The notes beneath the pieces were generated by a model. That model was not told the DNA's origin. It saw only the letters and a program-made list of their open reading frames with translations, and did no database searches. From contig NZ_VFWX01000003.1 in assembly GCF_006442965.1 (NCBI RefSeq), positions 186,001 to 250,000 of the forward strand: a DNA stretch of 64,000 nucleotides, written 5' to 3'. How positions within the stretch are numbered: position 1 is the first letter of the stretch; every line of letters begins with the position of its first letter. This stretch comes from Mesorhizobium sp. CU3. GTDB lineage: Bacteria > Pseudomonadota > Alphaproteobacteria > Rhizobiales > Rhizobiaceae. This document shows positions 35,433 through 44,832 of the stretch, one piece after another. Position numbers and translations under genes: made by a program.

Positions 35433-36187
35433 TGGTGGAACATCTGAACGGCGCCAGCCTGATATCCGGAGCCAGGGGTCAGGAAGCGGCTGCGTTGTTC
35501 GCGGCCCTGGTCGACCGCAGCGGTACGTTCGGCTTCGGTCAGCGCCTCAGCGCGGCCGTTGGCGGCGACGACAGCGGTCAGGTCTGCAAGCTGCTGACCC
35601 TGAAGCGCGAGCAGTTGATTGCCCGCTTGCGTGGCCTGCAGCGCGCCGGTCGCCGACTGGCTGGCGTCGACCAGCGCCGACATCTGAGCGCGGCTTGTCT
35701 CGATGTTCCCGACGACACCCGCCTGGACGCGCATGGCGTCGTGAAGACCACCGACCGTGTTTTGCCAACGCGAGCGCGCGTCCGCGACGAGTTGCTGGTC
35801 GGAGGCCGAGAGAGAGACACCGCCATATTGCTGCTGGAAGGCCTTGTCGACCTCTTGGACGTCGAAGGCGATGTTCTGCGCTTCGCCGAGAAGCTGTTGC
35901 GTGCGTTGCACCGACTGCTGCAGCTGCTGCAGCGAGGACAAAGGCAAGCTTGCCAGGTTGCGCCCCTGGTTGATCAACATCTCGGCCTGGTTCTGAAGCG
36001 AGGTGATCTGGTTCGTGATCTGCTGCAGCGAGCGCGCCGCCGTCAGGACGTTCTGGGAATAGTTCGACGGATCAAACACGATGAAAGCATGTGCAGGCGC
36101 AATCATCATCGGTGGGATAGCGACCGGGGCGGCGAGCATCGCGGCGACCACAAGCACGGTGCGTGGACGACTTTGACGGATAGTCAT
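35429..36187 (-). CDS. trbJ: Conjugal transfer protein TrbJ (VirB5-like)
   Basis: TrbJ is an exported pilus-associated protein. The 252-residue product has a signal peptide (about 1-35, cleaved after a PAHA-like site) and a long helical, Gln-rich body (LTAARSLQQITNQITSLQNQ, LQQLQQSVQRTQQLLGEAQN) typical of the family. A conserved FIVFDPSNYSQN segment starts the mature domain. It overlaps the trbE stop by 4 bp. Coiled-coil content is high throughout. Confidence 0.93.
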   Translation of the reverse strand: MTIRQSRPRTVLVVAAMLAAPVAIPPMMIAPAHAFIVFDPSNYSQNVLTAARSLQQITNQITSLQNQAEMLINQGRNLASLPLSSLQQLQQSVQRTQQLLGEAQNIAFDVQEVDKAFQQQYGGVSLSASDQQLVADARSRWQNTVGGLHDAMRVQAGVVGNIETSRAQMSALVDASQSATGALQATQAGNQLLALQGQQLADLTAVVAANGRAEALTEAERTAAVDQGREQRSRFLTPGSGYQAGAVQMFHQ

Positions 36188-38634
36188 GGCTGGAGATCCT
36201 TTTCAGGTTCGGGAACGGTGAGGTTGGGAATGAGGTCGGCGGCCCAGCCGATTTCGCGGGCGCGCAGCCAGGCCGCCAGGAAGCCGTCACGGCCATGTTC
36301 GGCCATGATACTGCCAATCAGGGCCTGGTCGCTCTTCGACGACGCGGCGCAAAGCGCCAGCCCGACCTCGGACAGGCCGAGCTCGAAGAGACGGTTACCG
36401 CGACGCGACTGGCAGTAATAGTCGCGCTTGGGCGTCGCTCGCGCCAGGATCTCGATCTGGCGATCGTTGAGGCCAAAGCGGCGATAGATGGCGGTGATTT
36501 GCGGCTCAACGGCGCGCTCGTTGGGCAACAGCAAGCGGGTCGGACAGCTTTCGATGATCGCCGGCGCAATCGTCGAATTGTCGATGTCGGCGAGCGACTG
36601 GGTGGCGAAGACGACGCTGGCATTCTTCTTGCGCAGGGTCTTCAACCACTCGCGCAACTGCCCGGCGAACCCGTCATCGTCCAGCGCAAGCCAGCCTTCG
36701 TCGATTATGAGCAGTGTCGGACGGCCGTCGAGCCGGTCGCCGATACGATGAAACAGGTAGGACAGCACGGCCGGCGCGGCTTGCGTGCCCACCAGCCCTT
36801 CGATCTCGAATGCCTGTACGCACGACTGGCCGAGATGTTCGGTCTCGGCGTCGAGCAATCGGCCGTGGGGACCGCCGATGCAGTAGGGACGAAGCGCCTG
36901 CTTCAGGTCGCTGGCTTGCAAGAGCACGCTAAGCCCGGTGATGGTGCGCTCCTCGACGGGCGCCGAGGCAAGAGACGTGAGCGCCGCCCAGATATGCTCC
37001 TTGGCGTCCGGCGTAATCCGGATTCCCTCGCGCAGCAGGATCGCGACGATCCAGTCCGCCGCCCAGGCGCGCTCGTAAGTGTCATGAATACCGGCGAGCG
37101 GCTGCAACGCTACTGAGACGTCCGTGCCTCCAGTGACCTGCCCGCCGAGGTCGTGCCAGTCGCCACCCATGGCGAGTGTCGCCGCGCGGATCGAGCCGCC
37201 GAAGTCGAAGGTGAAGATCTGAGCGTTGCGGTAGCGGCAAAACTGCAGCGCCATAAGCGCTAGAAGCACCGATTTGCCGGCGCCTGTCGGGCCGACGACC
37301 AGGGTGTGGCCGACATCGCCGACATGGAGAACCAACCGGAACGGGGTCGAGCCTTCGGTCTTGCCGTAAAGCAAGGGAGGACTGACCAGATGCTCGTCCC
37401 GTTCCGGCCCCGCCCACACGGCCGAGAGGGGGACCATGTGGGCAAGATTGAGCGTAGAAATGGCAGGCTGACGGACATTAGCGTAGGCATGCCCTGGCAA
37501 GGAGCCGAGCCAGGCGTCGACGGCGTTGACGGTCTCGACAATCGCCGTGAAGTCGCGGCCCTGGACGACCTTTTCGACGAGCCGCAATTTTTCGTCCGCC
37601 ACGCGGGGGTCCGAATCCCAGACCACGACGGTCGCGGTGACGTAGGCCATGCCCGCCATGTCGGCGCCGAGCTCCTGCAGCGCGGTGTCGGCGTCGGCCG
37701 CCTTGTTGGCGGCGTCGGTGTCAAGCAGCGCCGATGCCTCGTTGGTCATCACCTCTTTCAGGATCGAAGCGATGCTCTTGCGCTTGGCGAACCATTGGCG
37801 CCGTATCCTGGTCAGCAGGCGGACGGCGTCGACCTTGTCGAGCAGGATGGCGCGAGTCGACCAGCGGTAGGGGAAGGCCAGCCGATTGAGGTCATCGAGC
37901 AGGCCGGGCGTCGTTGCGGTCGGGAAGCCGACAATCGTAAGCACGCGAAGATGCTTGTTGCCAAGCCGCGGCTCAAGCCCGCCGGCGAGCGGCTCGTCGG
38001 AGAGCAGAGCATCGAGATAGATCGGCGTCTCGGGGACGCGCACCGAATGCCGTTTGGTCGAGATCGTCGAATGCAGGTAGGTCAGCGTTTCGCCGTCATC
38101 GAGCCAGTGGCATTCGGGCATGAACCCGTCGAGCAGGGCCAGCACGCGCTCTGTCCGGTCGACAAAGGCGCGCACGATCTCGCCCGGATCCGCGCCCGAC
38201 CGGTCGCGACCCTCGTAAAGCCAGCCCTCGGCTCGTGTGGCGTCTTCGGGCGGTGGCAGGAAGAGGAATGTGAGAAAGTAGCTCGAGACGAAGTGAGCCC
38301 CCTCTTCGTCGAAGTCGGCTTTGCGCTCGGCATCGAGCAGGCCGGCGGCGGCGTTCGGAAACTGGCTTTCGGGGTAGGCGGCCGCCTCGTGCCGCTGTGC
38401 TTCCACGAAGATGCTCCAGCCCGAGCCAAGGCGTCGAAAGGCATTGCTGATGCGCGATGCCACCGCGACAAGCTCCGCCGCGACGGCGGAGTCGAGGTCA
38501 GGCCCGCGAAACCTTGCGCTGCGCTGAAAACTTCCATCCTTGTTGAGCACGACGCCCGGCGCCACGAGCGCCGCCCAAGGCAGATAGTCGGCAAGGCGGG
38601 CAGCGGTCCGCCGGTATTCGGCAAGGCTCATCAC
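36184..38634 (-). CDS. trbE: Conjugal transfer ATPase TrbE (VirB4-like)
   Basis: TrbE is the large cytosolic ATPase that powers pilus assembly and substrate transfer. The 816-residue product has the CagE/VirB4 N-terminal domain (about 170-390) and a P-loop domain with Walker A VVGPTGAGKS near 445-452 and Walker B LLIIDEGWLALDD near 630, followed by FATQSLADIDNS. The likely start is GTG at 38632-38634 or the ATG three bases on. All family motifs look intact. It lies 10 bp after the trbD stop. Confidence 0.95.
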   Translation of the reverse strand: MMSLAEYRRTAARLADYLPWAALVAPGVVLNKDGSFQRSARFRGPDLDSAVAAELVAVASRISNAFRRLGSGWSIFVEAQRHEAAAYPESQFPNAAAGLLDAERKADFDEEGAHFVSSYFLTFLFLPPPEDATRAEGWLYEGRDRSGADPGEIVRAFVDRTERVLALLDGFMPECHWLDDGETLTYLHSTISTKRHSVRVPETPIYLDALLSDEPLAGGLEPRLGNKHLRVLTIVGFPTATTPGLLDDLNRLAFPYRWSTRAILLDKVDAVRLLTRIRRQWFAKRKSIASILKEVMTNEASALLDTDAANKAADADTALQELGADMAGMAYVTATVVVWDSDPRVADEKLRLVEKVVQGRDFTAIVETVNAVDAWLGSLPGHAYANVRQPAISTLNLAHMVPLSAVWAGPERDEHLVSPPLLYGKTEGSTPFRLVLHVGDVGHTLVVGPTGAGKSVLLALMALQFCRYRNAQIFTFDFGGSIRAATLAMGGDWHDLGGQVTGGTDVSVALQPLAGIHDTYERAWAADWIVAILLREGIRITPDAKEHIWAALTSLASAPVEERTITGLSVLLQASDLKQALRPYCIGGPHGRLLDAETEHLGQSCVQAFEIEGLVGTQAAPAVLSYLFHRIGDRLDGRPTLLIIDEGWLALDDDGFAGQLREWLKTLRKKNASVVFATQSLADIDNSTIAPAIIESCPTRLLLPNERAVEPQITAIYRRFGLNDRQIEILARATPKRDYYCQSRRGNRLFELGLSEVGLALCAASSKSDQALIGSIMAEHGRDGFLAAWLRAREIGWAADLIPNLTVPEPEKDLQP

Positions 38635-38644
38635 GGCAACGTCC

Positions 38645-38926
38645 TCACATCGACAGATGCCCGGGCAGCCGCAGGTGCCTGCGTCCGACCTCGAAAAACA
38701 GCGGATCGCGCCTGGCGGCCCATACAGCCGTGAAATGTCCGATCGCCCAGATCAGAAGACCGGCCAGCCAGAGCCGCAGCCCCAGGCCGATCGCGCCGGC
38801 CAGCGTGCCGTTCAGGATTGCGATCCCGCGCGGCGCGCCCCCGAGCAGGATCTGCTCGGTGAGCGCCCTGTGGACAGGAACCGTCCAGCCCGGCACCGCG
38901 TCGAGTTGCTCGAAAGCATTTGACAT
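38645..38926 (-). CDS. trbD: Conjugal transfer protein TrbD (VirB3-like)
   Basis: The 93-residue product begins MSNAFEQLDAVPGWTVPVHR and has two closely spaced membrane helices (AILNGTLAGAIGLGLRLWLA and LLIWAIGHFTAVWAAR), then the FFEVGRRHLRLPGHL tail seen in TrbD/VirB3. It is an inner-membrane partner of TrbE. Its ATG shares one base with the trbC stop (TGATG). A much longer in-frame extension upstream overlaps trbC and is rejected. Confidence 0.93.
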   Translation of the reverse strand: MSNAFEQLDAVPGWTVPVHRALTEQILLGGAPRGIAILNGTLAGAIGLGLRLWLAGLLIWAIGHFTAVWAARRDPLFFEVGRRHLRLPGHLSM

Positions 38927-39258
38927 CAGATCAACGCTCCGCCGCCGAACGAGAAGAAGGACAAGAAGAAACTTGAAGCCGCAAAGGCGATCGAGAGACC
39001 GAAAACGATCTGGATCAGCCGCCGGAAGCCACCCGCGCTGTCGCCGAAGGCCAGCGTCAGGCCGGTGACGATAATGATGATGACGGCCATGATCTTGGAG
39101 ACCGGTCCCTCGACCGACTCCAGGATTTTTTCGAGGGGCTGTTCCCACGGCATCGAGGAGCCCGACGCATAGGCGCTCGACGCAACCAGGAAATTGACTG
39201 AAAGGGCGGCGGCACCTGCGGCCAGGTGGCCGCGACAGCATGAAATGAGTCGTTTCAT
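38926..39258 (-). CDS. trbC: Conjugal transfer pilin TrbC (VirB2-like)
   Basis: The 110-residue prepilin has a long signal peptide cleaved near SSAYASGSS and two hydrophobic helices in the mature part (IMAVIIIIVTGLTLAFGDSA and LIQIVFGLSIAFAASSFFLS). TrbC forms the conjugative pilus, after cyclisation in characterised systems; the processing enzyme TraF is not in this window. It overlaps trbB by 4 bp. Length and topology fit the family. Confidence 0.93.
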   Translation of the reverse strand: MKRLISCCRGHLAAGAAALSVNFLVASSAYASGSSMPWEQPLEKILESVEGPVSKIMAVIIIIVTGLTLAFGDSAGGFRRLIQIVFGLSIAFAASSFFLSFFSFGGGALI

Positions 39259-40238
39259 GAGGTTTCTCCTGTGTTGGTCTGTATGGCCTCAACGGTGCGA
39301 TAATCACCGTCAGGGCCGAGCCCCTCGACCCGGACGAGTTCGCTAAGCCGGCGCGCAGCGCCACGCCCAGACAAGACGGCGATAAGGTCGATCGTGTCGG
39401 CGATCAGCGCACGCGGAACGGTGACGACAGCTTCCTGGATGAGCTGCTCAAGACGGCGCAGTGCGCCGATGCCGGAGCCGGCATGAAGGGTGCCAATGCC
39501 ACCGGGATGGCCCGTTCCCCATGCCTTCAAGAGGTCCAGGGCTTCGGCGCCGCGCACCTCGCCGATCGGGATGCGGTCAGGTCGAAGGCGTAACGACGAG
39601 CGAACCAGGTCGGAAAGCGTGGCGACGCCATCCTTCGTGCGCATCGCGACGAGATTGGGAGCTGCGCATTGCAGTTCGCGAGTGTCCTCGATGATGACGA
39701 CACGGTCCATTCCTTTCGCCACTTCGGCGAGCAGAGCGTTGGTCAAGGTCGTCTTGCCCGTCGACGTGCCGCCGGCGACAAGGATGTTTGCGCGGCCGGC
39801 AACAGCCGCGCGCAAGATCGCGGCCTGACCGGAAGTCATGGTGCCCCCAGCGACGTAATCATCGAGCGTGAACACCGCAACCGCGGGCTTGCGGATCGCG
39901 AAGGCCGGTGCTGCGACGACAGGCGGCAGCAGGCCTTCGAAACGCTCGCCGGTTTGCGGCAACTCGGCCGAGACGCGCGGCGAGCGGGAATGGACTTCGG
40001 CGCCGACATGGTGGGCGACCAGGCGCACGATCCGCTCGCCAGCGGCAGGCGCCAGCATTTCCCCCGTATCGGCCAGACCTTCCGAAAGCCGGTCCACCCA
40101 GATGCGACCATCCGGGTTCAGCATGACTTCGACGATCCTGGGGTCGTCGAGAAACCGGGCGATGGCGGGTCCCAGCGCGGTGCGCAGCATGCGCGAACTG
40201 CGCGCGCGTCCTTCGGTATCGCTGTGCGAGATAGCCAT
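39255..40238 (-). CDS. trbB: Conjugal transfer ATPase TrbB (VirB11-like)
   Basis: TrbB is the hexameric traffic ATPase at the base of the secretion channel. The 327-residue protein has the N-terminal ring domain ([18 protein letters not shown]) and a RecA-like domain: Walker [12 protein letters not shown] about 152-160, an Asp box [11 protein letters not shown], Walker [13 protein letters not shown] about 226, and the His box [16 protein letters not shown]. It is the first gene of the operon. The usual upstream neighbours (a CopG-type regulator and the coupling protein TraG) are not visible. Confidence 0.95.
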   Translation of the reverse strand: MAISHSDTEGRARSSRMLRTALGPAIARFLDDPRIVEVMLNPDGRIWVDRLSEGLADTGEMLAPAAGERIVRLVAHHVGAEVHSRSPRVSAELPQTGERFEGLLPPVVAAPAFAIRKPAVAVFTLDDYVAGGTMTSGQAAILRAAVAGRANILVAGGTSTGKTTLTNALLAEVAKGMDRVVIIEDTRELQCAAPNLVAMRTKDGVATLSDLVRSSLRLRPDRIPIGEVRGAEALDLLKAWGTGHPGGIGTLHAGSGIGALRRLEQLIQEAVVTVPRALIADTIDLIAVLSGRGAARRLSELVRVEGLGPDGDYRTVEAIQTNTGETS

Positions 40239-40416
40239 CCTGTCCCCGTTCGGACCAGGAGTGCGTCGAACAACACCCCGGTTAGGGGCGATCAAGAAAA
40301 CCGTGCAGCAGTTCGATTCAACAGCTGTCAGCCGTCGTCGTAGCGTAGCGTGCAATTACCGGCGGGTGGCGAGAGGCTTTCCCTTTCCTAGCGCAGGGTG
40401 CGAGCCGCATTCCCGA

Positions 40417-40755
40417 TCACGTCGGCCGGGCGTTTTTAGCTTTTTGGTCCGGTGGGCTGACGGTTTCGCCGAACAGATCTGCGTACTCATCAATGGCGAG
40501 AAATGCCTTGTGGACCTTCTCAGGGTCCAGACGTTCATCGACGACCAGATAGTGAAAATCCTTGAACAGACCAACAAGGCTGTGCGCACCGCGCATGTGG
40601 CGCTTCGCAGTAATGCGATGACCGCCGGCAGTGGCATAGCCAATGACCCAATCAATCTGGCCTTCGCCAAACATGCGACCTATCGCGACATGGCCGCGTG
40701 CTGGCGTATCATCGTCCAGCCCGCTCCAAGCTATCATCGCCTCATGTGCCTTCAT
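40417..40755 (-). CDS. Hypothetical protein
   Basis: From ATG 40753-40755 the product is 112 residues: [20 protein letters not shown] ... [20 protein letters not shown]. Acidic and hydrophobic spacing and the lack of stops suggest a real soluble protein, but no family is recognised. It lies 179 bp upstream of trbB on the same strand, and could be read as the leader gene of that operon. An upstream in-frame extension to 40836 is less likely. The function is unknown. Confidence 0.5.
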   Translation of the reverse strand: MKAHEAMIAWSGLDDDTPARGHVAIGRMFGEGQIDWVIGYATAGGHRITAKRHMRGAHSLVGLFKDFHYLVVDERLDPEKVHKAFLAIDEYADLFGETVSPPDQKAKNARPT

Positions 40756-40917
40756 GCTATTCCTTTTGATTTGCGGTAAAGCATAGGGCGTCAACGCTCT
40801 GGCTTTAAACCCGATCCCTCGGCGCCAGAGTTTCAAAGCTGAGACTCAATCGTTTCGCGTCGGCGATTGCATGACAGGCTATTTCCTGCGAGGATTTTCG
40901 TGGGGATAGAATTCGAG

Positions 40918-41298
40918 ATGATTGCTCTTTTCGGCCGGGACTGCGGGCTCGTCGCCTGGCTGCACGACAGCGGGAACATCTTCGATCAGGATTTGGTGTT
41001 CGTTGCGCTCGTGCGAGGCGGGAACGTCTTCAAGGCCTCGGATGTAGCTTGGCTGGGACCGGTCGACTATACGACATTGATGGACCGGACTGGACTACCG
41101 GTTGCGTTCGGCAACGGATACCCGCCGAAAGGCCGGCTGGCTCCTTTGCAGCCGGTGCAGCCGCTGAGACCCTTGAAGCCGCTGCGGCCTCTCAGACCTC
41201 TGCTACCACTTACGCCTTTGCCGCCCCCGGTTCCACTCGGCGGGTGGTCAACTTTGGACTTTGACCAGTACCTTCGATCGTATGGGCCCGGAAGCTGA
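40918..41298 (+). CDS. 4-fold beta flower protein with PLRPL repeat tail
   Basis: The product (126 residues from ATG 40918; GTG 40900 is an alternative) begins MIALFGRDCGLVAWLHDSGN and includes FVALVRGGNVFKASDVAWLG, four short beta-hairpin units of the type called the 4-fold beta flower domain. A striking tail of Leu-Arg/Lys-Pro-Leu repeats follows (PLQPVQPLRPLKPLRPLRPL), ending GGWSTLDFDQYL. The family is small, widespread and of unknown role. A GGGGATAGA sequence lies 9 bases before the start. It is divergent from the hypothetical gene at 40417. Confidence 0.72.
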   Translation: MIALFGRDCGLVAWLHDSGNIFDQDLVFVALVRGGNVFKASDVAWLGPVDYTTLMDRTGLPVAFGNGYPPKGRLAPLQPVQPLRPLKPLRPLRPLLPLTPLPPPVPLGGWSTLDFDQYLRSYGPGS

Positions 41299-41482
41299 CA
41301 GCCGCCGGGCAGGCATCCGTGAAAGAGGTGGAGAGTGCAGCGCACAATCAACCGATGATTGTTACCTCACCAGGTTGTAACTAACGGTCTCTTGCGACTG
41401 AAGTCTGAAGCCCCAACTCATTAGTATCAGGCGTGCTGCCATTGGGGTAATACTGTGACCCTAGCGACGCGTGGAGGCTCAG

Positions 41483-41707
41483 ATGTTGCACAGCATGAAA
41501 TTGGAAAATCTCCAGTTTGCCTTCTCGATGCTGCGTGAAATCCGACAGCAAACAAAGGCAGCAGGCGAGGAATTGCTAACGTACCTGATCGACATGGCGT
41601 ACCTGGAAGCGGGTGATCGCATCAGGGAAATCCAATTCGAGCAGACAGTCGCTCCAGCCTCATCCGCTCATCAAGGTCCCGCTGCTGCACCTGTATCGCC
41701 GCGGTAA
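41483..41707 (+). CDS. Small conserved rhizobial hypothetical protein
   Basis: From ATG 41483, with GGAGG six bases upstream, the frame encodes 74 residues: MLHSMKLENLQFAFSMLREI then RQQTKAAGEELLTYLIDMAY and an Ala/Pro-rich tail. It is predicted to be mostly helical, and similar proteins are frequent in Rhizobiales (recalled, not searched). The role is unknown. The strong ribosome-binding sequence is the main support. Confidence 0.6.
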   Translation: MLHSMKLENLQFAFSMLREIRQQTKAAGEELLTYLIDMAYLEAGDRIREIQFEQTVAPASSAHQGPAAAPVSPR

Positions 41708-42139
41708 CCGCCGCCAGCCGCTATGCCAGCGCCTGCAGCTGCGTAATCATCTGCGCTTGTTGATAGAATCACCGTACGCTGAAACTCGCGCCTTCCCTGT
41801 CGGGCGCGAGATGCTGGTTTGTCCACGACCTGGTTGAACAAAAGCGTCAGCGAAATGCGCCGGCGCTCCATATACGGACGTGGCCTCAGTCATACCAAAT
41901 ACACGAGGGAGCCGACACGCCTGGTTTAGGCTAAAAGCTAAGGAGCGGCGAAAATCCGGATTGAGGCACTGGCAGCTTCTGGTCGCGAAGGCTCCGATCG
42001 CTACAGCCCTCAAGGCTCTATCCCGCGTCGAACTTGGCTAGTCGGATGTCGGCAGTTCTTGGCGTGCCCTTCCATTCCCTAGAGGAACGCTGGCGTCCAA
42101 TCTTGAGGACAGAGAAGGCGGGCGTCGCGCCAGTGCACC
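41708..42139. other. Gene-free stretch
   Basis: No gene, repeat or RNA could be supported; short frames on both strands lack coherent family resemblance. It separates a small plus-strand gene from the 3' end of the ABC protein gene. Confidence 0.4.
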
Positions 42140-44227
42140 CTAGCTTCCAGACCCCTTAACGCTGCTTGACCTGCCATTTCCCCATAGAGCCCGCTGGAGT
42201 AAGTTGCGCCGGCCTTTGCGAGGTATCAGGTCAATATCGCTGACGAGCTTGGCGCCACCTTTTCGTCGCTCCAATGTAATCTTGCGGCTGTGGTAAGCCT
42301 CCAGCTCGGCGCGATGCGCGACGCTGATGATGGTGACCTTCGGCAGCTCACGGATGACGGTTTCCATCATCACATCCTGGCTCTTCTCGTCCAAGGCGGC
42401 CGTTGCTTCATCAAGGACAATGATGTCTGGTCGGTGCAGCAATAGGCGCGCGAATGCTAGGCGCTGCCTTTCGCCGCCTGACAGGGTCTGATCCCAAGGA
42501 GCTTCTTCCTCGATGCTGTCCTTGAGATGGCCAAGGCCAACCTTTTCCAAAGCCGCTCCGATCTCTTTCGGCGACCACTCGTCAGCCGCGCCCGGATAGG
42601 CAACGGCGCGGCGCAATGTTCCTGTGGGAACGTAGGGGCGCTGCGGCAGCATGAACAGGCGTTTGTCAGGATGGAAGTTGACGTTGCCCGTGCCCCAGGG
42701 CCACAGCCCCGCGATCGCACGCACCAGCGTTGACTTGCCGGATCCGGATTCGCCCGAGACGAGCACGCGCTCTCCTGGCTCTATGGCGACCTCAGTCTCG
42801 CGGACCACAGCCGTTCCGTCGTCGAGCGACACGGATAGGTCGTTTAGGCTGAGCATGACGTCCCCCTTGGTCTTGCTGTGGTTGATGCGGCCGAGCGCGT
42901 CGCTCTGCTCGGCTCGCTCAAGCCCATCGAGCGACATCATCAAGGAAGCGACGCGACGTGCCGAAGCATTCCAGTCGGCAAGGCGCGGGTAATTGTCGAC
43001 AAGCCAGCCAAACGCCCCTTGCACGATGGCGAAGGCAGAGGCCGCCTGCATCACTTGGCCAAGCGTCATCGAACCGTCCAGGAACTTGGGGGCGCACAAC
43101 AGCACCGGCACGACCGGCGCAAAAAGGCTTGAGCCTTGCGAGACCAAGGTCGTGCGCATGTGTTGGCCGGTGAGCCGCGCCCACCGTCCGAGCACTCCTG
43201 CAAGCGAGCGGTCGATGCCGCTGCGCTCCTCTTCCTCACCGCCCAGCAATGCAATGCTCTCGCCGTTCTCATGGACGCGAGTAAGCGTATAGCGGAGGTC
43301 AGCCTCGGCCTGGTTCTTCTGCTCGGAGAGTTGAACGAAGTTGCGGCCAATGGCGACCATCGCGGTCGATGTGATGGCGGCGTAGATCACCGCCGTGATG
43401 ACCAAGAATCCGGGTATTGTCACGGTCGAGCCGCCGGCAGTCAGGGTCAGCGCACCGCCGATCGTCCACAAGACCACGATGAAGGTCGATGCCGACAGGA
43501 ACGCATTGAGGACACCGGACATGAAATCGACTGGTGACTCCGTGGCGATCCGCAGATCTTCGGTCATGCGAGCTTCTGGATTTTGATGATCGCCGCTGAC
43601 CAGGTTCAACTGATAGTATCGGCCATTCGCAAGCCAGCGCGCGATGAGTGCCGTTGTGAGCCACGAGCGCCAGCGGCGTTGAATCGTCATGCGTAGGTAA
43701 ACCTGCGCGACGACTATGCTGCCGCTCGCGATGACGAGTGGCACAAAGATCGCGCTGAGAAAGTAGACGGTGCGTGCATTGCGCTGTTCGATGGCATCGA
43801 AGATTGAACGGTTCCAGACATTGATGCCGTACTGGAAGCCGATGTTGATGCAGATCAACACCAGCAGTCCGATCGTAAGCGGCCACGCCAACCTGTCACC
43901 GCGAAATGCCCAATAGCCGCGCGCGCTTATCCAGAACCGCTTGAACAGATACTTATTACGCGCCTGCTCTGCTTCGTCCGCCGTCAGTTCAGGGCTTGGC
44001 TCCACCTCCGCAGGAGGCGGTGGCACGTCCTCGCCAATCGCCTCGGGGCCGGCTTCGACTTCAGGCTCATCAAGGGATGCAGGGGTCAGTGCACCAGTCT
44101 TTTCCGCCTCCTGCGCTTCCTCGTTTGACTTCTTTTTGCTGCTCCTTGTGAGCGTTCCCCGCGGCGCCCCGGAATTGCGGGTCCTGGCGGTTGTGGGAGG
44201 GGTCGGCTTTGCATGGGCTTTGGACAT
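42140..44227 (-). CDS. ABC transporter, fused membrane-ATPase protein (YddA/BacA-SbmA-like)
   Basis: The 695-residue protein starts at ATG 44225-44227. A charged, Lys/Glu-rich N-terminal tail (about 1-80) precedes six membrane helices and a transmembrane domain with WRSWLTTALIARWLANGRYY and NPEARMTEDLRIATESPVDF, the signature of the SbmA/BacA and peroxisomal-ABC-like families. The ATPase part has Walker A GESGSGKST, signature LSGGERQRLAFARLLL and Walker B IIVLDEATAALDE. Homodimers would import or export hydrophobic peptides or very-long-chain fatty acids; BacA-type proteins matter in rhizobial symbiosis. The substrate is not predictable. Confidence 0.92.
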   Translation of the reverse strand: MSKAHAKPTPPTTARTRNSGAPRGTLTRSSKKKSNEEAQEAEKTGALTPASLDEPEVEAGPEAIGEDVPPPPAEVEPSPELTADEAEQARNKYLFKRFWISARGYWAFRGDRLAWPLTIGLLVLICINIGFQYGINVWNRSIFDAIEQRNARTVYFLSAIFVPLVIASGSIVVAQVYLRMTIQRRWRSWLTTALIARWLANGRYYQLNLVSGDHQNPEARMTEDLRIATESPVDFMSGVLNAFLSASTFIVVLWTIGGALTLTAGGSTVTIPGFLVITAVIYAAITSTAMVAIGRNFVQLSEQKNQAEADLRYTLTRVHENGESIALLGGEEEERSGIDRSLAGVLGRWARLTGQHMRTTLVSQGSSLFAPVVPVLLCAPKFLDGSMTLGQVMQAASAFAIVQGAFGWLVDNYPRLADWNASARRVASLMMSLDGLERAEQSDALGRINHSKTKGDVMLSLNDLSVSLDDGTAVVRETEVAIEPGERVLVSGESGSGKSTLVRAIAGLWPWGTGNVNFHPDKRLFMLPQRPYVPTGTLRRAVAYPGAADEWSPKEIGAALEKVGLGHLKDSIEEEAPWDQTLSGGERQRLAFARLLLHRPDIIVLDEATAALDEKSQDVMMETVIRELPKVTIISVAHRAELEAYHSRKITLERRKGGAKLVSDIDLIPRKGRRNLLQRALWGNGRSSSVKGSGS

Positions 44228-44269
44228 CGCGCGACAACGGGCGAGCAATGAAAAGGTTTCAGCGACGTC

Positions 44270-44711
44270 GGATCACGACCTCGCCTCCGCTCTGGTAGAG
44301 CACGACGCAGGACCTGGCCGCGACCCGCTTCTTAGCCATCGCCTCCCCCAGCACGGTGAAGGCCTCGACCGCCGCACGATCATGGGGATAGATAATATGG
44401 CTTTTCCAGGTAACGGGTGTAGATGTCGGCTATTGGGACGAAGCGGCCGATATCGAGGGTGTGCTGCGATGTGAGTTCCAACTTCCCATCTCGTCAGGGT
44501 CGGTCTCGAGGAAGTAATCCTGCGCGACCTGATAGCCTACGGTGTCGCTGTCTCTTCGAGACATACGCGCTTTTGACCGGAAGCCGTATGCATGATCAAG
44601 AGTCCGGAAAGGAACCCCACCTGCCTCGCTGGTCGCGCCAACCAGCCTGACGCTGCAGGAGGCGGATCCGCCTTCAATAAGCCTTTCCAAACCGCGCGGC
44701 GGCGCCATCAC
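44270..44711 (-). pseudogene. Ku-type DNA end-joining protein, frameshifted and truncated
   Basis: Three minus-strand frames join into a bacterial Ku. The first reads MAPPRGLERLIEGGSASCSV with RLVGATSEAGGVPFRTLD and YQVAQDYFLETDPDEMG. The second reads HTLDIGRFVPIADI and RYLEKPYYLSP. The third reads YPHDRAAVEAFTVLGEAMAK with KRVAARSCVVLYQSGGEVVI. Breaks occur near 44475 and 44397, and the C-terminal part is deleted at about 44270, just before the ABC gene. Ku binds DNA ends and recruits ligase in bacterial non-homologous end joining. With the ligase remnant at 8885 it indicates a lost NHEJ module. Confidence 0.72.
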
Positions 44712-44832
44712 GCTTCTTGCAAACGTCGATCAACAAGAACACCGTGGACGCCACTGGAGTTCAGATTGCCGCTCCTCTCGTGGAACACAAAATGAAGGCC
44801 CCCGTTTCCATGGGCCAATCTGGAGCAATTCT

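Noticed and set aside
37306..38733. 475-codon plus-strand frame opposite trbE
   Set aside because: Antisense shadow; trbE on the other strand carries all VirB4 motifs and fits the operon.
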